Shown: in pieces, positions 35,807 through 45,442 of the stretch | Numbering within the stretch: position 1 is the stretch's first letter | Layout of the letters: the number at the start of each line of letters is the position of its first letter | Assembly (NCBI GenBank): GCA_016744375.1 | Contig: JADGEM010000012.1 | Span: 1 to 64,000, forward strand | Length of the DNA stretch: 64,000 bases | Reading direction: 5' to 3' | DNA from: Gammaproteobacteria bacterium | GTDB taxonomy: Bacteria > Pseudomonadota > Gammaproteobacteria > GRL18 | The notes under the pieces: generated by a model | Told to the model about the DNA's origin: nothing | The model's input: the letters and a program-made list of their open reading frames with translations, nothing else | Databases searched by the model: none | Made by a program: the position numbers and the translations under genes

Positions 35807-36395
35807 TTGTATTTATCCTGTTACCCAGCAGTCCCATTGCTTCAAGAAGGATTTGCTTATTTTTTGTCAATAGGTCCTCTCTTTTAAAATTCAATCTTTT
35901 GTTAGGGAGTGGAGCTTTATAAAGGGTCAGGAGCAATGTGCCGCATCTACTCACTGAGTAGTTGATTATATATTATTAATTGTTAATTTATTTTAACATG
36001 GGTTAGGTATAATCAAAAAATATCATATACAAAATTATTACCCACTTCTTCAGAAGTGGGGGAGTATAGTTACCTGTTCAGAACAACCTAATGTGTAACT
36101 ATAACAGTAGAAATGATAAAAGGGGAAGCATGAAAGTTAAAAAACGAATGGAAAATTGATCGTAGTCTATCCCCTTGGACAAGCTAAATCTTGTAATAAA
36201 AAGTACTTTCTATTAATAATCGCTGGTTCAGGTTATAGTGACATTACTGTCTGGCTGAACGATTCCCCCCGGTTTTCTATTAGAATATAGAGGGATCTAA
36301 ATTACTCTACATTTATTTTATCGTAAATTTGCTGCCAGTAGTGCTGCTAAAGCTAATTCCGCTGTCAGGGTAATTTCTTGGAGATATAAAAATTA
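35807..36395. other. Intergenic region with hairpin
   Basis: CCCACTTCT (36041-36049) and AGAAGTGGG (36052-36060) form a perfect stem with a 2-base loop, not followed by a T run. The region separates the sigma gene (minus) from the hypothetical gene at 36396 (plus) and should contain both promoters. No gene is supported. Confidence 0.4.
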
Positions 36396-37364
36396 ATGGG
36401 TGGTAACAGTAAAATTGATCTTCCAGATCTAGAGATGGAAGGAATGAAAGAAATCTATGCCTGCCTTGAGGCCTTTGGATTGAATGATGGAGAATTTACA
36501 TTTGCTCCAGCCATAGGTGGCGTCCTGGTATATGACATGAATACAGGCTTTATCTGGTTTCCAATGATAGTAATGGAAGCGTTGGGAGTATCCATTCTTG
36601 AATCACAAGTAACTGAATCTATAGGAAATTATGCAGGAAAGCTCGGGGGAATGTATGTAGGCGGGGCGGCAGGTGGAGCAGCAGGTGGGGCTGTAGCTGC
36701 TGGAGCAATGTTAATGCTTAGCAATACATTAAGAATGATTCTAAGAAGGACGTTGGGAAGTGCTGTAGGAAGTGCTGCGGGAGTAGCAAAAGGTACTGCG
36801 ATGGTTCTGGGATTTTCCGGAGGATTTCTTGCTATTTCAGTATTAGGAGGAGCCTATCTCGGAGGGCTGTTTGGAACGAAAGTCGTTCGAAAATTGGGTT
36901 TTCGAGATCCACCTGAAGAACTTACACCGTATCCAGAACAAATAATTCACCACATAGATATATTAGCGCCATCTGTATTCACAAAATCTTTAGAAGCTTC
37001 TAAAAAAGCAAAGGATAAAATCATTTCAGTTATTACAAAGGAAGATATTGAAGACAGGGATTCACTTGTTTTATGCATAGTCACACGGTTTAAACCACAA
37101 ACTGGTGAACTAAGATCTTTAGTTGATCGAATTAAGAGTGAAACAAAAGAACAGGAAAAAAGCAGACCGGTGCTTTTGAAGCCAGCTTCAAAACTATGGG
37201 GATCAAGCAAGGAGTTGCTTGTCAATGCCAGGGTAGGGTATTTTAATCTCTCAAAATACGTCGATGCAATCCGGTTTAAGAACGCTGAAGTTCTGCAACC
37301 ATTGATAAATACAATAAAGGCTCAAGGAATTCCTCTTGTTATAAAATATACAGGCAAATCATAA
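36396..37364 (+). CDS. Hypothetical protein with glycine-zipper membrane region
   Basis: 322 residues. An acidic soluble N-terminus (about 1-85) is followed by glycine/alanine-rich membrane stretches (MYVGGAAGGAAGGAVAAGAM, then GSAVGSAAGVAKGTAMVLGF and GGAYLGGLFGTKVVRKLGF) of glycine-zipper type, and then a soluble C-terminal half with no recognised fold. Glycine-zipper segments can form oligomeric membrane channels or insert into lipid bilayers. GGAGA lies 11 bases before the ATG. It stands alone on its strand. I do not recognise a family. Confidence 0.6.
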   Translation: MGGNSKIDLPDLEMEGMKEIYACLEAFGLNDGEFTFAPAIGGVLVYDMNTGFIWFPMIVMEALGVSILESQVTESIGNYAGKLGGMYVGGAAGGAAGGAVAAGAMLMLSNTLRMILRRTLGSAVGSAAGVAKGTAMVLGFSGGFLAISVLGGAYLGGLFGTKVVRKLGFRDPPEELTPYPEQIIHHIDILAPSVFTKSLEASKKAKDKIISVITKEDIEDRDSLVLCIVTRFKPQTGELRSLVDRIKSETKEQEKSRPVLLKPASKLWGSSKELLVNARVGYFNLSKYVDAIRFKNAEVLQPLINTIKAQGIPLVIKYTGKS

Positions 37365-37489
37365 TCCTGGTAAGCACCCTGAAAAGAGCACTAGAAGTTT
37401 TGCTAACGTATGTTCTTTTATCGCCAAATCAGCTTCAACATAGATATATAAGTTATCGTTGTGTCTCTCTGGTTTTCTGCCCATCCGTA

Positions 37490-38611
37490 TTAGCTGCTGG
37501 CTGCTGCAGATAGATCTGCCGAATCATGATCATGGTCATCTTTTGCTTCATGCTCTTCATGGTCTTCATGTTCTTCATGTTCTTCATGTTCGTCCATATC
37601 CGCTGAGTGGAGTAGATCCTCCGCTCCATGATCATGGTTATCTCCTGGTTCGTGTTCGTGGTTGATTGCTCCGTCATCGTCCTCATGCCCGTATTGTATG
37701 ACAGCCACACTGTGACCGTGACCCTCATGGTCGTGCCCACCTGGTTCAAAAAAACTAACGGCAACAGATATCGACAATCCGAAGATTAAGGCGGTGGAGA
37801 GTTCGGCTCGATCATGTGCGTGGAATTGTAGCTCCGGCAAGAGATCACTCAGTGATATGCTTAAGAATGCGCCCGCTGAGAATGCCAGGGCATATGCGAC
37901 CAGGTTGACGCCTTCACTGACCTGGGAAAGACCGAGATAGAACAAGGCCACACCCAGAGGGATCACCAGAGCGAACAAGGCATTGACGAGGTGTATCGTG
38001 GACCTCCTCCATGCGCCCACAGCCATCAAGGTGGTAATTGTCATTGCATCGAAGGGCTTGTGTAGAAAGATGACAAAAAACGTACCAAAACCGGCCAGAG
38101 CGACCAGGTTATCGCCCTGGCTTCCTGCCTCCACGCTGGCGGCTAGTGCGATACCGGCGATGATGGTGTGTAATATGAGTCCGGTTGCGGCGCCTACCCA
38201 GTTCATATGGTGAGCTTTGTAGGAGATGTCCCCAACATCATCTTGCGCTCCGGTGTGGGAATGCTCATGACCATGATGATGCTTTTCGACAGCCACTCCT
38301 GCCGGTTCATTCGTGGGAGCAATATTGGGTGCATCGTGATGATGGAAGCAGAAGAACCGTTCGATGAAAAAAATGCTAAGAATTCCTGCAAGCACCAGCA
38401 TGAGGATCACCCCGGTTTGACCCGGTGCCTCGATTAAAGCATGCGGCAGCATGTGCAGAAGCCCCACACCGAGCATTACGCCAGCGACCAGGCTGACTAA
38501 TAATTGCATACGTCGGTGTGTCATGCGAAGCTTCAGGGGAACCAGGCCTCCCGCTAAGGAGGCTAATAGAATCAGTGTGCAATATACGAGCAATAACAGC
38601 CAGGTTGACAT
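37490..38611 (-). CDS. ZIP-family metal transporter with His-rich loop and tail
   Basis: 373 residues and eight membrane helices of the ZIP fold (HMLPHAL in helix II, GLILHTIIAGIALAAS with the HxxxxG/A metal-site pattern). An internal loop (EKHHHGHEHSHTGA) and a C-terminal tail of His/Glu repeats (DEHEEHEEHEDHEEHE, then DDHDHD) should bind Zn2+ or similar ions. The coding DNA of the tail is a near-perfect tandem repeat. ZIPs move metal into the cytoplasm. GAGGG precedes the ATG. The gene follows the DUF697-ATPase fusion by 130 bases on the same strand, so joint expression is likely. Confidence 0.85.
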   Translation of the reverse strand: MSTWLLLLVYCTLILLASLAGGLVPLKLRMTHRRMQLLVSLVAGVMLGVGLLHMLPHALIEAPGQTGVILMLVLAGILSIFFIERFFCFHHHDAPNIAPTNEPAGVAVEKHHHGHEHSHTGAQDDVGDISYKAHHMNWVGAATGLILHTIIAGIALAASVEAGSQGDNLVALAGFGTFFVIFLHKPFDAMTITTLMAVGAWRRSTIHLVNALFALVIPLGVALFYLGLSQVSEGVNLVAYALAFSAGAFLSISLSDLLPELQFHAHDRAELSTALIFGLSISVAVSFFEPGGHDHEGHGHSVAVIQYGHEDDDGAINHEHEPGDNHDHGAEDLLHSADMDEHEEHEEHEDHEEHEAKDDHDHDSADLSAAASS

Positions 38612-38741
38612 AAGTATGGCCCTCTTTTTTTGGAATTACGTTTCGCCCGTGCGACTCTGTACATCCTCAGAGGGACTTACGTCACTCTGCTTGGAACTCT
38701 GGGTCAAGCACGAGGCATTTGTTATTAATTATGTTGTTGCA

Positions 38742-41510
38742 TTAAGCCTTTTGCGTGACGTTGATGGGTTTTTTTTCATCCTTTTGCGTGACGTTGATGG
38801 GGCTTTGTTCATTCTCTTGCGTGGCTTTGATGGTGCTTTTTTCACCCAGCCTTTTGGGCTTGCCCTTTGTGCGGAACAAACTCATAATAGAAATATTGTT
38901 TTTGACCCGTTCAATGCTTTTTTGTGTACTGGCTTTTTTACCCTTTCTGGTTAAAACTTCATCGGGTTTATAAGTGATCAGCCGTGATGAATTAAGCAAT
39001 ACCCCTGCAGTTGAAGTATTGTGTAAAACCACAGCGATAAATGGGTTGATCATACCGAAGGCGGCAGCCACCAGTCCGCCTGCATTGATTACCAGAGCCA
39101 TACCATAGTTCTGGCGAATGGTTTTGATGGTTTTATTACTAATTTGCAGCATTTCGTCCAGTTTACGGAAATCGTCACTGGATAAAGCGATATCCGCTGA
39201 CTCAATGGCTACATCTGAACATCCCGTACCTAACGCAATACCCACATCGGCTATGGCCAGTGCAGGGGCATCATTAATACCATCTCCAACCATAATTACT
39301 TTAAGCCCCTGTGCTTGAAGCTCTCGTATGATGTGGTATTTTTCTTCTGGCATCAGCTCGGCGTGCCATTCATCAATGCCCGCAGCCCTGACTACCTGTT
39401 TTGCAGAATAAGCCTGGTCGCCTGTTAGCATGATGGTTTTCTGGATACCACGCTGGCGTATTTTATCGAGGGTTTCTAACACGTGGGGACGCACAGTATT
39501 GCGTATTCCAATCAAACCGATACACTGCTCATGGTCGGCAATATACAGCATTGTTTCACCTTCAAGGCTGTATTTTCGATGTTGTTCTTTAGCCTTGGCG
39601 GGAATCTGTAGTCCAAATTTTTCCATTAATTTCTGATTGCCAACATATATAGAAGCACCAGCCGGAGTACCAGCCAGAGTGGCCTGCATTCCGCAACTAT
39701 CTATATTTTGATAGGATTCCGGCTGTGTGAATGTGATATTGTTATCTTTTGCATGAGCCAGGATTGCACTGCCCAGAGGATGGTTGGAATGAACTTCGGT
39801 TGATGCTGCCAGTGCAATAAGATCATTCGCATCGTATTTTTTATCATATGAAATAACCCTGCTCACATTGGGTATGCCGTTGGTTAATGTGCCGGTTTTA
39901 TCAAACACCATGACATCAGCCTGGGCGGCTGATTCAAGAAAGGTGCCGCCGCGGATCAATATCCCCCGTTTGGCACTATTACCCACGGATGCACTGACTG
40001 AAGTTGGGGTGGATAAACCGACTGCACAGGGGCAGGCGATGAGCAACATGGTCAGGGCGCGCGTAGGGTCAAGTGTCAGTAAAAATACACCGCCCGATAT
40101 TGCAAAAGAGAAGGGCACGAAACGCTTGGAAAATTGTTCTCCCACAGTCTGGATGGGAGGACGTGATTCCTCGGCCTTATGCACACGTTCGATAATATGT
40201 CCAACCACGGTATCATGCCCGATTTTTTCAACCGAAATGACTAGCTTTCCCACTGATAAAATGGAACCGGCATAAACATGATCACCGATAGCAAGCTCTA
40301 CAGGGAGTTCTTCTCCGGTTACAGGGGCCTGGTTGACTCGAGCCTCACCTTCTGCAACAGCACCATCCACGGGAATCCGCTGACCCGCATAAACCGCCAA
40401 TTTATCACCGGGCTTAATGCTGGACAGACGTTGTCGGGTTTCTACCACTTTTCCATCATCTGCCGTGCTGACCAGCCAGACTTCTTCGTTAGCGTCTATT
40501 TCCAGTAAATCTTTGATGGCTTTCTGGGTTTTTCGCAATGTGACTGCTTCAAAACGTTCACCGATATTAAGCAGGAGCAAAACGGATAGTGCGGTTAAAC
40601 CATTGCCCATTGCAAGACTGGCAAGAGTTGCGCTGCCAACCAGGGTATCAGAATTGATTTTACGTTTGGTAATTGAACGCCATAGTCCACCTATATAGCT
40701 TGAACCCGTTATGACTGTTACCGTACCTGCGACGATAAAGACAGGTAGATGACCGGCAACCAAAGCAGGTAAAAATAATCGTTGCGCGCCCAGGCCAAGC
40801 AATGTGGTGCTGCCTAGAATAATATTGCGTTTGTATTTTTCTAATGTTGCATCATCATGTGAGTGCTCATGGCCGCAGCTATCGTCCCCGCATGAAGCGC
40901 CATGCGTATGCTTGTGATCATGGGAATGATGATCGTGGTCATGATTGTGAGTGTGGCTGTGATCATCATCGGTCATATGATAATGAGGGTATTCATGTTT
41001 GTGTTGGCCATGATGCCCTTTGTTTTTTTGTAGTTTTGAAACAAATTTCTTGCCAGCTTTCATCTCTTTAGAAAACGTGCCTTTTACTGCTTTAGGAGAA
41101 AGCTCTTCCAGGCTTTTTCCGCTTTCAAAATGTTGTGTGAGCACTTTTCCCAGAGCATAGGTCGAGGCCCCACCTATGGTAACCATACTGGTTGTACCGA
41201 CCACGGTGCCTACACCGGGAACCAGTTTAACCAGGCTTGCCATACGCAAGAATGTGTACGGAAGAGCCCCACCTAACATAGAGGTAATGAATGTCCTACT
41301 ATGATTTTCTGAAAATTTTTGCTCATAAAGCTTGGAGAAACTATGGATCATCTTGAACTGAAGCCCACTCAAAGCAGCAAAATCTGCCAATGGTACGGGT
41401 ATTAAACCGATTGTCATCGACGCAACGGTATATTCATTTAGTATGATTCCTGCTTTGTGCGCTTTGCTGATATGTACCGAGCTTCCAAGATCACTTTTAT
41501 TTGCTGGCAT
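38742..41510 (-). CDS. DUF697-P1B ATPase fusion with His-rich linker (CPC retained)
   Basis: 922 residues. Residues 1-~165 are a DUF697 domain (TIGLIPVPLADFAALSGLQF, KLVPGVGTVVG, QHFESGKSLEELSP). Residues ~165-225 are a His-rich stretch with a CGDDSCGHEH cluster. Then comes a P1B core with TGEE, CPC at C493/C495, Asp537 of DKTGTLT, NHP and GDGINDAPAL. The TM8-like HNTSTAGVLLNSSRL resembles CtpC-type (Mn/Zn-linked) pumps more than Cu or Zn/Cd types. The C-terminus has three 11-residue repeats ending in VTQ. This is the only member of the ATPase group with an intact metal site. AGGGGG precedes the ATG by 11 bases. ZIP follows in the same direction, and a CDF gene diverges. Confidence 0.88.
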   Translation of the reverse strand: MPANKSDLGSSVHISKAHKAGIILNEYTVASMTIGLIPVPLADFAALSGLQFKMIHSFSKLYEQKFSENHSRTFITSMLGGALPYTFLRMASLVKLVPGVGTVVGTTSMVTIGGASTYALGKVLTQHFESGKSLEELSPKAVKGTFSKEMKAGKKFVSKLQKNKGHHGQHKHEYPHYHMTDDDHSHTHNHDHDHHSHDHKHTHGASCGDDSCGHEHSHDDATLEKYKRNIILGSTTLLGLGAQRLFLPALVAGHLPVFIVAGTVTVITGSSYIGGLWRSITKRKINSDTLVGSATLASLAMGNGLTALSVLLLLNIGERFEAVTLRKTQKAIKDLLEIDANEEVWLVSTADDGKVVETRQRLSSIKPGDKLAVYAGQRIPVDGAVAEGEARVNQAPVTGEELPVELAIGDHVYAGSILSVGKLVISVEKIGHDTVVGHIIERVHKAEESRPPIQTVGEQFSKRFVPFSFAISGGVFLLTLDPTRALTMLLIACPCAVGLSTPTSVSASVGNSAKRGILIRGGTFLESAAQADVMVFDKTGTLTNGIPNVSRVISYDKKYDANDLIALAASTEVHSNHPLGSAILAHAKDNNITFTQPESYQNIDSCGMQATLAGTPAGASIYVGNQKLMEKFGLQIPAKAKEQHRKYSLEGETMLYIADHEQCIGLIGIRNTVRPHVLETLDKIRQRGIQKTIMLTGDQAYSAKQVVRAAGIDEWHAELMPEEKYHIIRELQAQGLKVIMVGDGINDAPALAIADVGIALGTGCSDVAIESADIALSSDDFRKLDEMLQISNKTIKTIRQNYGMALVINAGGLVAAAFGMINPFIAVVLHNTSTAGVLLNSSRLITYKPDEVLTRKGKKASTQKSIERVKNNISIMSLFRTKGKPKRLGEKSTIKATQENEQSPINVTQKDEKKPINVTQKA
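38748..38846 (-). repeat. Three tandem 33-base repeats inside the fusion ATPase 3' end
   Basis: Units 38748-38780, 38781-38813 and 38814-38846 are in frame and encode 11-residue repeats (ending ATQ, VTQ, VTQ). The first two share a 19-base block (CTTTTGCGTGACGTTGATG) exactly. They extend a charged C-terminal tail, and the copy number may vary between strains. Confidence 0.75.
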
Positions 41511-41995
41511 GTGAATATAATCCCCCTAAACTTTAATACTTGTTGCGGACTGTCTTGTTGTATGAACTATTTATATAATTGTCTCGATTTATGATTATGA
41601 TTTTTTCCGATAAAATACAATTACATTGAGTATTTGTCAGATCAAGTGACAATTTCGGTGTCTATAGAATCTTAATATATACCTTTTCGTATATAATAAG
41701 CTAGTTTTATTTACACTGGAAGCCTTTATCTATAAACTAAAAAGAATTCTACGATTATATTTTGTTTCTCTTATATTTACATTATATATGTTTTAACAAG
41801 TATATGCTGCAACTCCCCATAGTTTCATATTTAAACCCAGCGCAGCACGTGCATTACAAAATGCACAGCTTGTATTCTGGTCAGAAGAAAATTTAGCGGT
41901 ATTCCTGGAAAAAGGGCAGGAATAAGTTCCGGTTATAAATATTCACCCGGTTTCCTTGGTTTTGAATTTTGTATCTTTCACAACAACAGGAGTAC
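41511..41995. promoter_or_regulatory. Divergent promoter region between fusion ATPase and CDF transporter
   Basis: AT-rich around 41575-41800 with ATATATACC near 41681 and CGTATATAATAAGCTAG near 41688. No gene is seen. The two divergent cation-transport genes probably share control here. Upstream of the CDF start, CAACAACAGGAG is the ribosome site. Confidence 0.4.
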
Positions 41996-42904
41996 ATGAT
42001 GTCAGGCAATCACCAGATAAAAAATTATAATCGGGCATTTGCCTTTGGTATTTTGCTAAACGTCACGTTCGTAATTATCGAAGCAAGCTATGGTGTCATT
42101 TCTGGATCTTTGGCCCTGATAGCAGATGCTGGACACAATTTAAGTGATGTCTTAGGCTTGTTGCTTGCGTGGGGTGCTATCTGGCTGGCCTCAAAAAAAG
42201 CAACAGAGAAAAGAACCTATGGTTTTCGCAAGGGAACGGTATTAGCATCCTTGGGCAGTGCGCTATTACTGCTTTTTTCACTTGCTATCATTACATGGGA
42301 AGCAATTGGCCGGTTTTCTGATCCACAGCCAGTTCAGGGAATGACGATTATTGTTGTTGCTGCCATTGGTGTAGTGATTAACACCATCACCGCGCTATTA
42401 TTCAGATCAGGACAGAAGGATGATCTGAATATCAAGGGGGCATACCTTCACATGGCCGCAGATGCAGGTGTTTCCCTGGGTGTGGTTGTCGCGGGGATCC
42501 TTGTTATGCAGACAGGCTGGTCGTTGGTTGACCCTGTTACCAGCTTAATTATCGTTGTTATTATTTTTATTGGGGGCTGGTCTTTGCTCAGAGATTCTAT
42601 CAATCTGGCGCTGGACTCTGTTCCTGAAGGTATTGATATGCCTGGAATAAGAAACTATTTAAGCGAGATTGAACACGTCATCCAAATACATGATCTGCAT
42701 GTCTGGCCCATTAGCACAACGGAAGTCGCACTGACGGTTCATTTAATACTGGATAATGACAACAAGCCGCAGAAAAATTTCCTGTCACAAATCCAACAGC
42801 AGCTCCATGATGTTTTTGACATTGAACATTCAACAATACAGATCGAAACACAGAATGATGAAAGCTGCATGCTAGATCCTCAGGAGACGACTGTCAAAGA
42901 ATAG
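41996..42904 (+). CDS. Cation diffusion facilitator (CzcD/ZitB-type) efflux protein
   Basis: 302 residues from the ATG at 41996, preceded by AGGAG; the frame to 41969 lacks a site. Six helices and the two family metal-site motifs are present: ADAGHNLSDVLG in helix II and HMAADAGVSLGVV in helix V (HxxxD pattern). The C-terminal cytoplasmic domain has IHDLHVWPISTTEVALTVHL, typical of Zn exporters. It moves Zn2+ (or Co2+/Cd2+) out in exchange for protons. Divergent from the fusion ATPase and ZIP, it completes a small metal-balance set. A CPx-less ATPase gene follows 214 bases downstream on the same strand. Confidence 0.88.
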   Translation: MMSGNHQIKNYNRAFAFGILLNVTFVIIEASYGVISGSLALIADAGHNLSDVLGLLLAWGAIWLASKKATEKRTYGFRKGTVLASLGSALLLLFSLAIITWEAIGRFSDPQPVQGMTIIVVAAIGVVINTITALLFRSGQKDDLNIKGAYLHMAADAGVSLGVVVAGILVMQTGWSLVDPVTSLIIVVIIFIGGWSLLRDSINLALDSVPEGIDMPGIRNYLSEIEHVIQIHDLHVWPISTTEVALTVHLILDNDNKPQKNFLSQIQQQLHDVFDIEHSTIQIETQNDESCMLDPQETTVKE

Positions 42905-43118
42905 TAGTATTGAGTTTTAACTCACAATTTTTTAACTGCTCAAAATTCAACTTTAATGTGGATAGCTCCCGACACTCGCGCTTAATGGATAATCCTAGCG
43001 TTTATACTATACTAGGAGCCTACCCGAACACAGGTGCAACTGCTTGAATTTTCGTTATGACTCCCTGTTTTTGGCAGGACTTCTGGTCATTTGATCAGCT
43101 AAATGGAGGCATTTGCTT

Positions 43119-45149
43119 ATGTTATTTAGAATTGGCGTTCTTTTGGCTACTTTCATTGGAGTGAAAATTTATGATAAATATACCAACAATCGGGGTGATT
43201 CAAAAAAGAAAGAAAAACTTGCTGTAAAATCCCAGAAGTCATTAGCCCGGATGACTAACATCGGTGAATCAAAAAAATTGTGTGATCATTATTTTAAGGT
43301 GAGCACGATTTCTTTAGGTCTTGCAGTTTTGACAGGATCCTTCCCATTACTCTATATTGTAAGCCTCGGAGCCATTCTTTACTCCTGTATCCCCATTTTG
43401 AAACGCGGTCTAAGACAACTGTTGGAAAGGCGCACCATCGGGCATGATGTGCTTTATAGTATTTACATTATCCTGGCTTTTCTGACCCATCAGGAAATAT
43501 TTATCGCATTGGGCGTCTTTTTTTATCATTCTGGTGCAAAAATGCTGGCCATGAACCAAGCCATGTCCAAGCCTATGATAAGCAATCTTGTCAAACAGTT
43601 ACCTGATAAAATATGGGTTTTAAAAGATGGTATTGAAATTGAAACACCGCTTGACGAGGTCATGATCAGTGATACTGTTGTTATCAGGGCTGGAGAAATT
43701 ATTTCAGTCGATGGCACTATTACTGAAGGCATCGCAATGATAGACCAGCATGCTCTGACTGGCGAGTCGCAAGCGGTGGAAAAAGAAAGCGGTGCTCAGG
43801 TATTCTCTTCAACACTTATAGTCAGCGGCCAGATCCATGTAAAAGTAACAAAGGCCGGTAGTGATACAAACATTTCAAAAATCACTGAAATTCTTAATAA
43901 TACCTCGGCTTATACATCATCTATTCAATTAAAAGGAGAGAAATGGGCAAATATTATTGCCATGCCTATTGTTGCACTGACGATGTTGGCAATTCCAACC
44001 CGGGGACTTATGACCGCCACTACGGTTGTGCATAGTACTTTTGGCAACCGCCTGAGAATCGTTGCTCCTCTTGGAACCCTGAACTATATCCATTCCGCCT
44101 TAAATAAAGGCATACTAATCAAAGATGGACGAGTTATTGAGGAATTAGGCAGAGTAGACACGGTGTTGTTCGATAAAACCGGAACCTTAACTCATGACCA
44201 GCTTGAGGTTGGCAAAATTATCAGCAGTAGTGATCAATACAGCAGCAATGAAATTTTAACCTATGCCGCTACGGCTGAACACAAACTCACCCATCCACTG
44301 GCTCAGGCCATTCTCAAGAAAGCTGAAGAATCCGGCCTCGTGTTACCCTCTATTGAGGATTCCAGTTTTACCATGGGTTATGGGATTTCGGTCACTATTA
44401 ATAATCAGCTTATTCGTGTCGGCAGTGCCCGTTTTATGGAAATGGAGAATATTGTTATTCCCCAGCTTATACAGGCTGCCATAGAGCAATCCCATCTTGA
44501 AGGGCACTCAGTAGTTCTTGTTGCTGTCAATGCTGATATTGCTGGCGCGATTCAACTCGTGTCTACGCTTCGTCCAGAGGTCAAGGCCGTATTGAGTGGA
44601 TTGCGCAAACGCGGCATTAAACATATATCGATTGTCTCTGGCGATCATAAAATCCCAACCCAGAAGTTAGCGGAGTCTCTGGGTATAGACAGTTATTTTT
44701 ATGAAGTCCTGCCTCAGCAAAAAGCTGATATCGTCAGGCAATTACAACAACAGGGCAAAAAAGTCTGTTTTGTTGGCGATGGCATCAATGATGCCATCGC
44801 GATGAACACCGCCAATGTATCTGTCTCTTTGAGTGGTGCCACGTCTATTGCCACGGATACGGCGCAGGCCATTTTAATGGATGGCAGCTTAACCCATTTA
44901 TGTGATTTATTTGATATTTCACACAAGCTGAAAAATAATTTATGGCGCAGTCTGGTGCTTATTACTATACCTACCGTCGTTAGTTTAGGTGGTGCACTTT
45001 TCATGGGCTTAAGATTGGGCGGCTCTTTTCTTATTATTTATTCTAGTTTTACCTTAGCCTTGTTCAATGCCATGCTGCCGATTCTTGAATATAAAGGTGT
45101 AAAAAAATCTAAAAAAATCAATCATATAGAGTCAGCCCAAAGAAAGTAG
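43119..45149 (+). CDS. P1B-like P-type ATPase lacking the CPx metal site
   Basis: 676 residues from the ATG at 43119, preceded by GGAGG; the TTG at 43113 is rejected. A single N-terminal anchor (MLFRIGVLLATFIGVKIY) and a lysine-rich linker come first. Preserved are LTGESQAVEKE, Asp352 of DKTGTLT, THP and GDGIND. The transport-helix motif is HSTFGNRLRIVAPLG in place of CPC, and NDAIAM replaces NDAPAL. It is closest in feel to the member at 8602-10752. It follows the CDF gene in the same direction, but with a 214-base gap containing its own AT-rich TATACTATACT promoter near 43002-43012. Confidence 0.85.
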   Translation: MLFRIGVLLATFIGVKIYDKYTNNRGDSKKKEKLAVKSQKSLARMTNIGESKKLCDHYFKVSTISLGLAVLTGSFPLLYIVSLGAILYSCIPILKRGLRQLLERRTIGHDVLYSIYIILAFLTHQEIFIALGVFFYHSGAKMLAMNQAMSKPMISNLVKQLPDKIWVLKDGIEIETPLDEVMISDTVVIRAGEIISVDGTITEGIAMIDQHALTGESQAVEKESGAQVFSSTLIVSGQIHVKVTKAGSDTNISKITEILNNTSAYTSSIQLKGEKWANIIAMPIVALTMLAIPTRGLMTATTVVHSTFGNRLRIVAPLGTLNYIHSALNKGILIKDGRVIEELGRVDTVLFDKTGTLTHDQLEVGKIISSSDQYSSNEILTYAATAEHKLTHPLAQAILKKAEESGLVLPSIEDSSFTMGYGISVTINNQLIRVGSARFMEMENIVIPQLIQAAIEQSHLEGHSVVLVAVNADIAGAIQLVSTLRPEVKAVLSGLRKRGIKHISIVSGDHKIPTQKLAESLGIDSYFYEVLPQQKADIVRQLQQQGKKVCFVGDGINDAIAMNTANVSVSLSGATSIATDTAQAILMDGSLTHLCDLFDISHKLKNNLWRSLVLITIPTVVSLGGALFMGLRLGGSFLIIYSSFTLALFNAMLPILEYKGVKKSKKINHIESAQRK

Positions 45150-45442
45150 ATCGTAATAATGCCTCACCTCCGGGAACCTGAAAGGCATACGCCTGGCAAA
45201 AAATAAATGAATGCTTGATCCTTAGTGAGTTTTTGCAGATCCAATAGATTAGAAAGGTTGCTCAAGACATTAAATAGTTTATATATGAAATGAAGAATAT
45301 ATTAACTTGCTACGTAATTTAATGGTTGTTAATATATAAAGTCTGATTTGTTTGCCAGGAATTGTGCAGAAAAAACTTCGAGTATAATTGCTTGAAAGTT
45401 AATGCATCTCAGGAACAAGAGTGAATAGTTTAGGAAACGATA

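Noticed and set aside
37540-37600. Tandem short repeats resembling a CRISPR or VNTR array
   Set aside because: They encode the His/Glu tail of the ZIP transporter in frame, with no spacers.
38451-38954. 167-codon plus-strand frame
   Set aside because: It overlaps the ends of the ZIP and ATPase genes and its repetitive residues are the mirror of the ATPase tandem repeat.
40840-41010. His-rich stretch as a separate metallochaperone gene
   Set aside because: It is in frame within the ATPase fusion, with no start or stop on either side.
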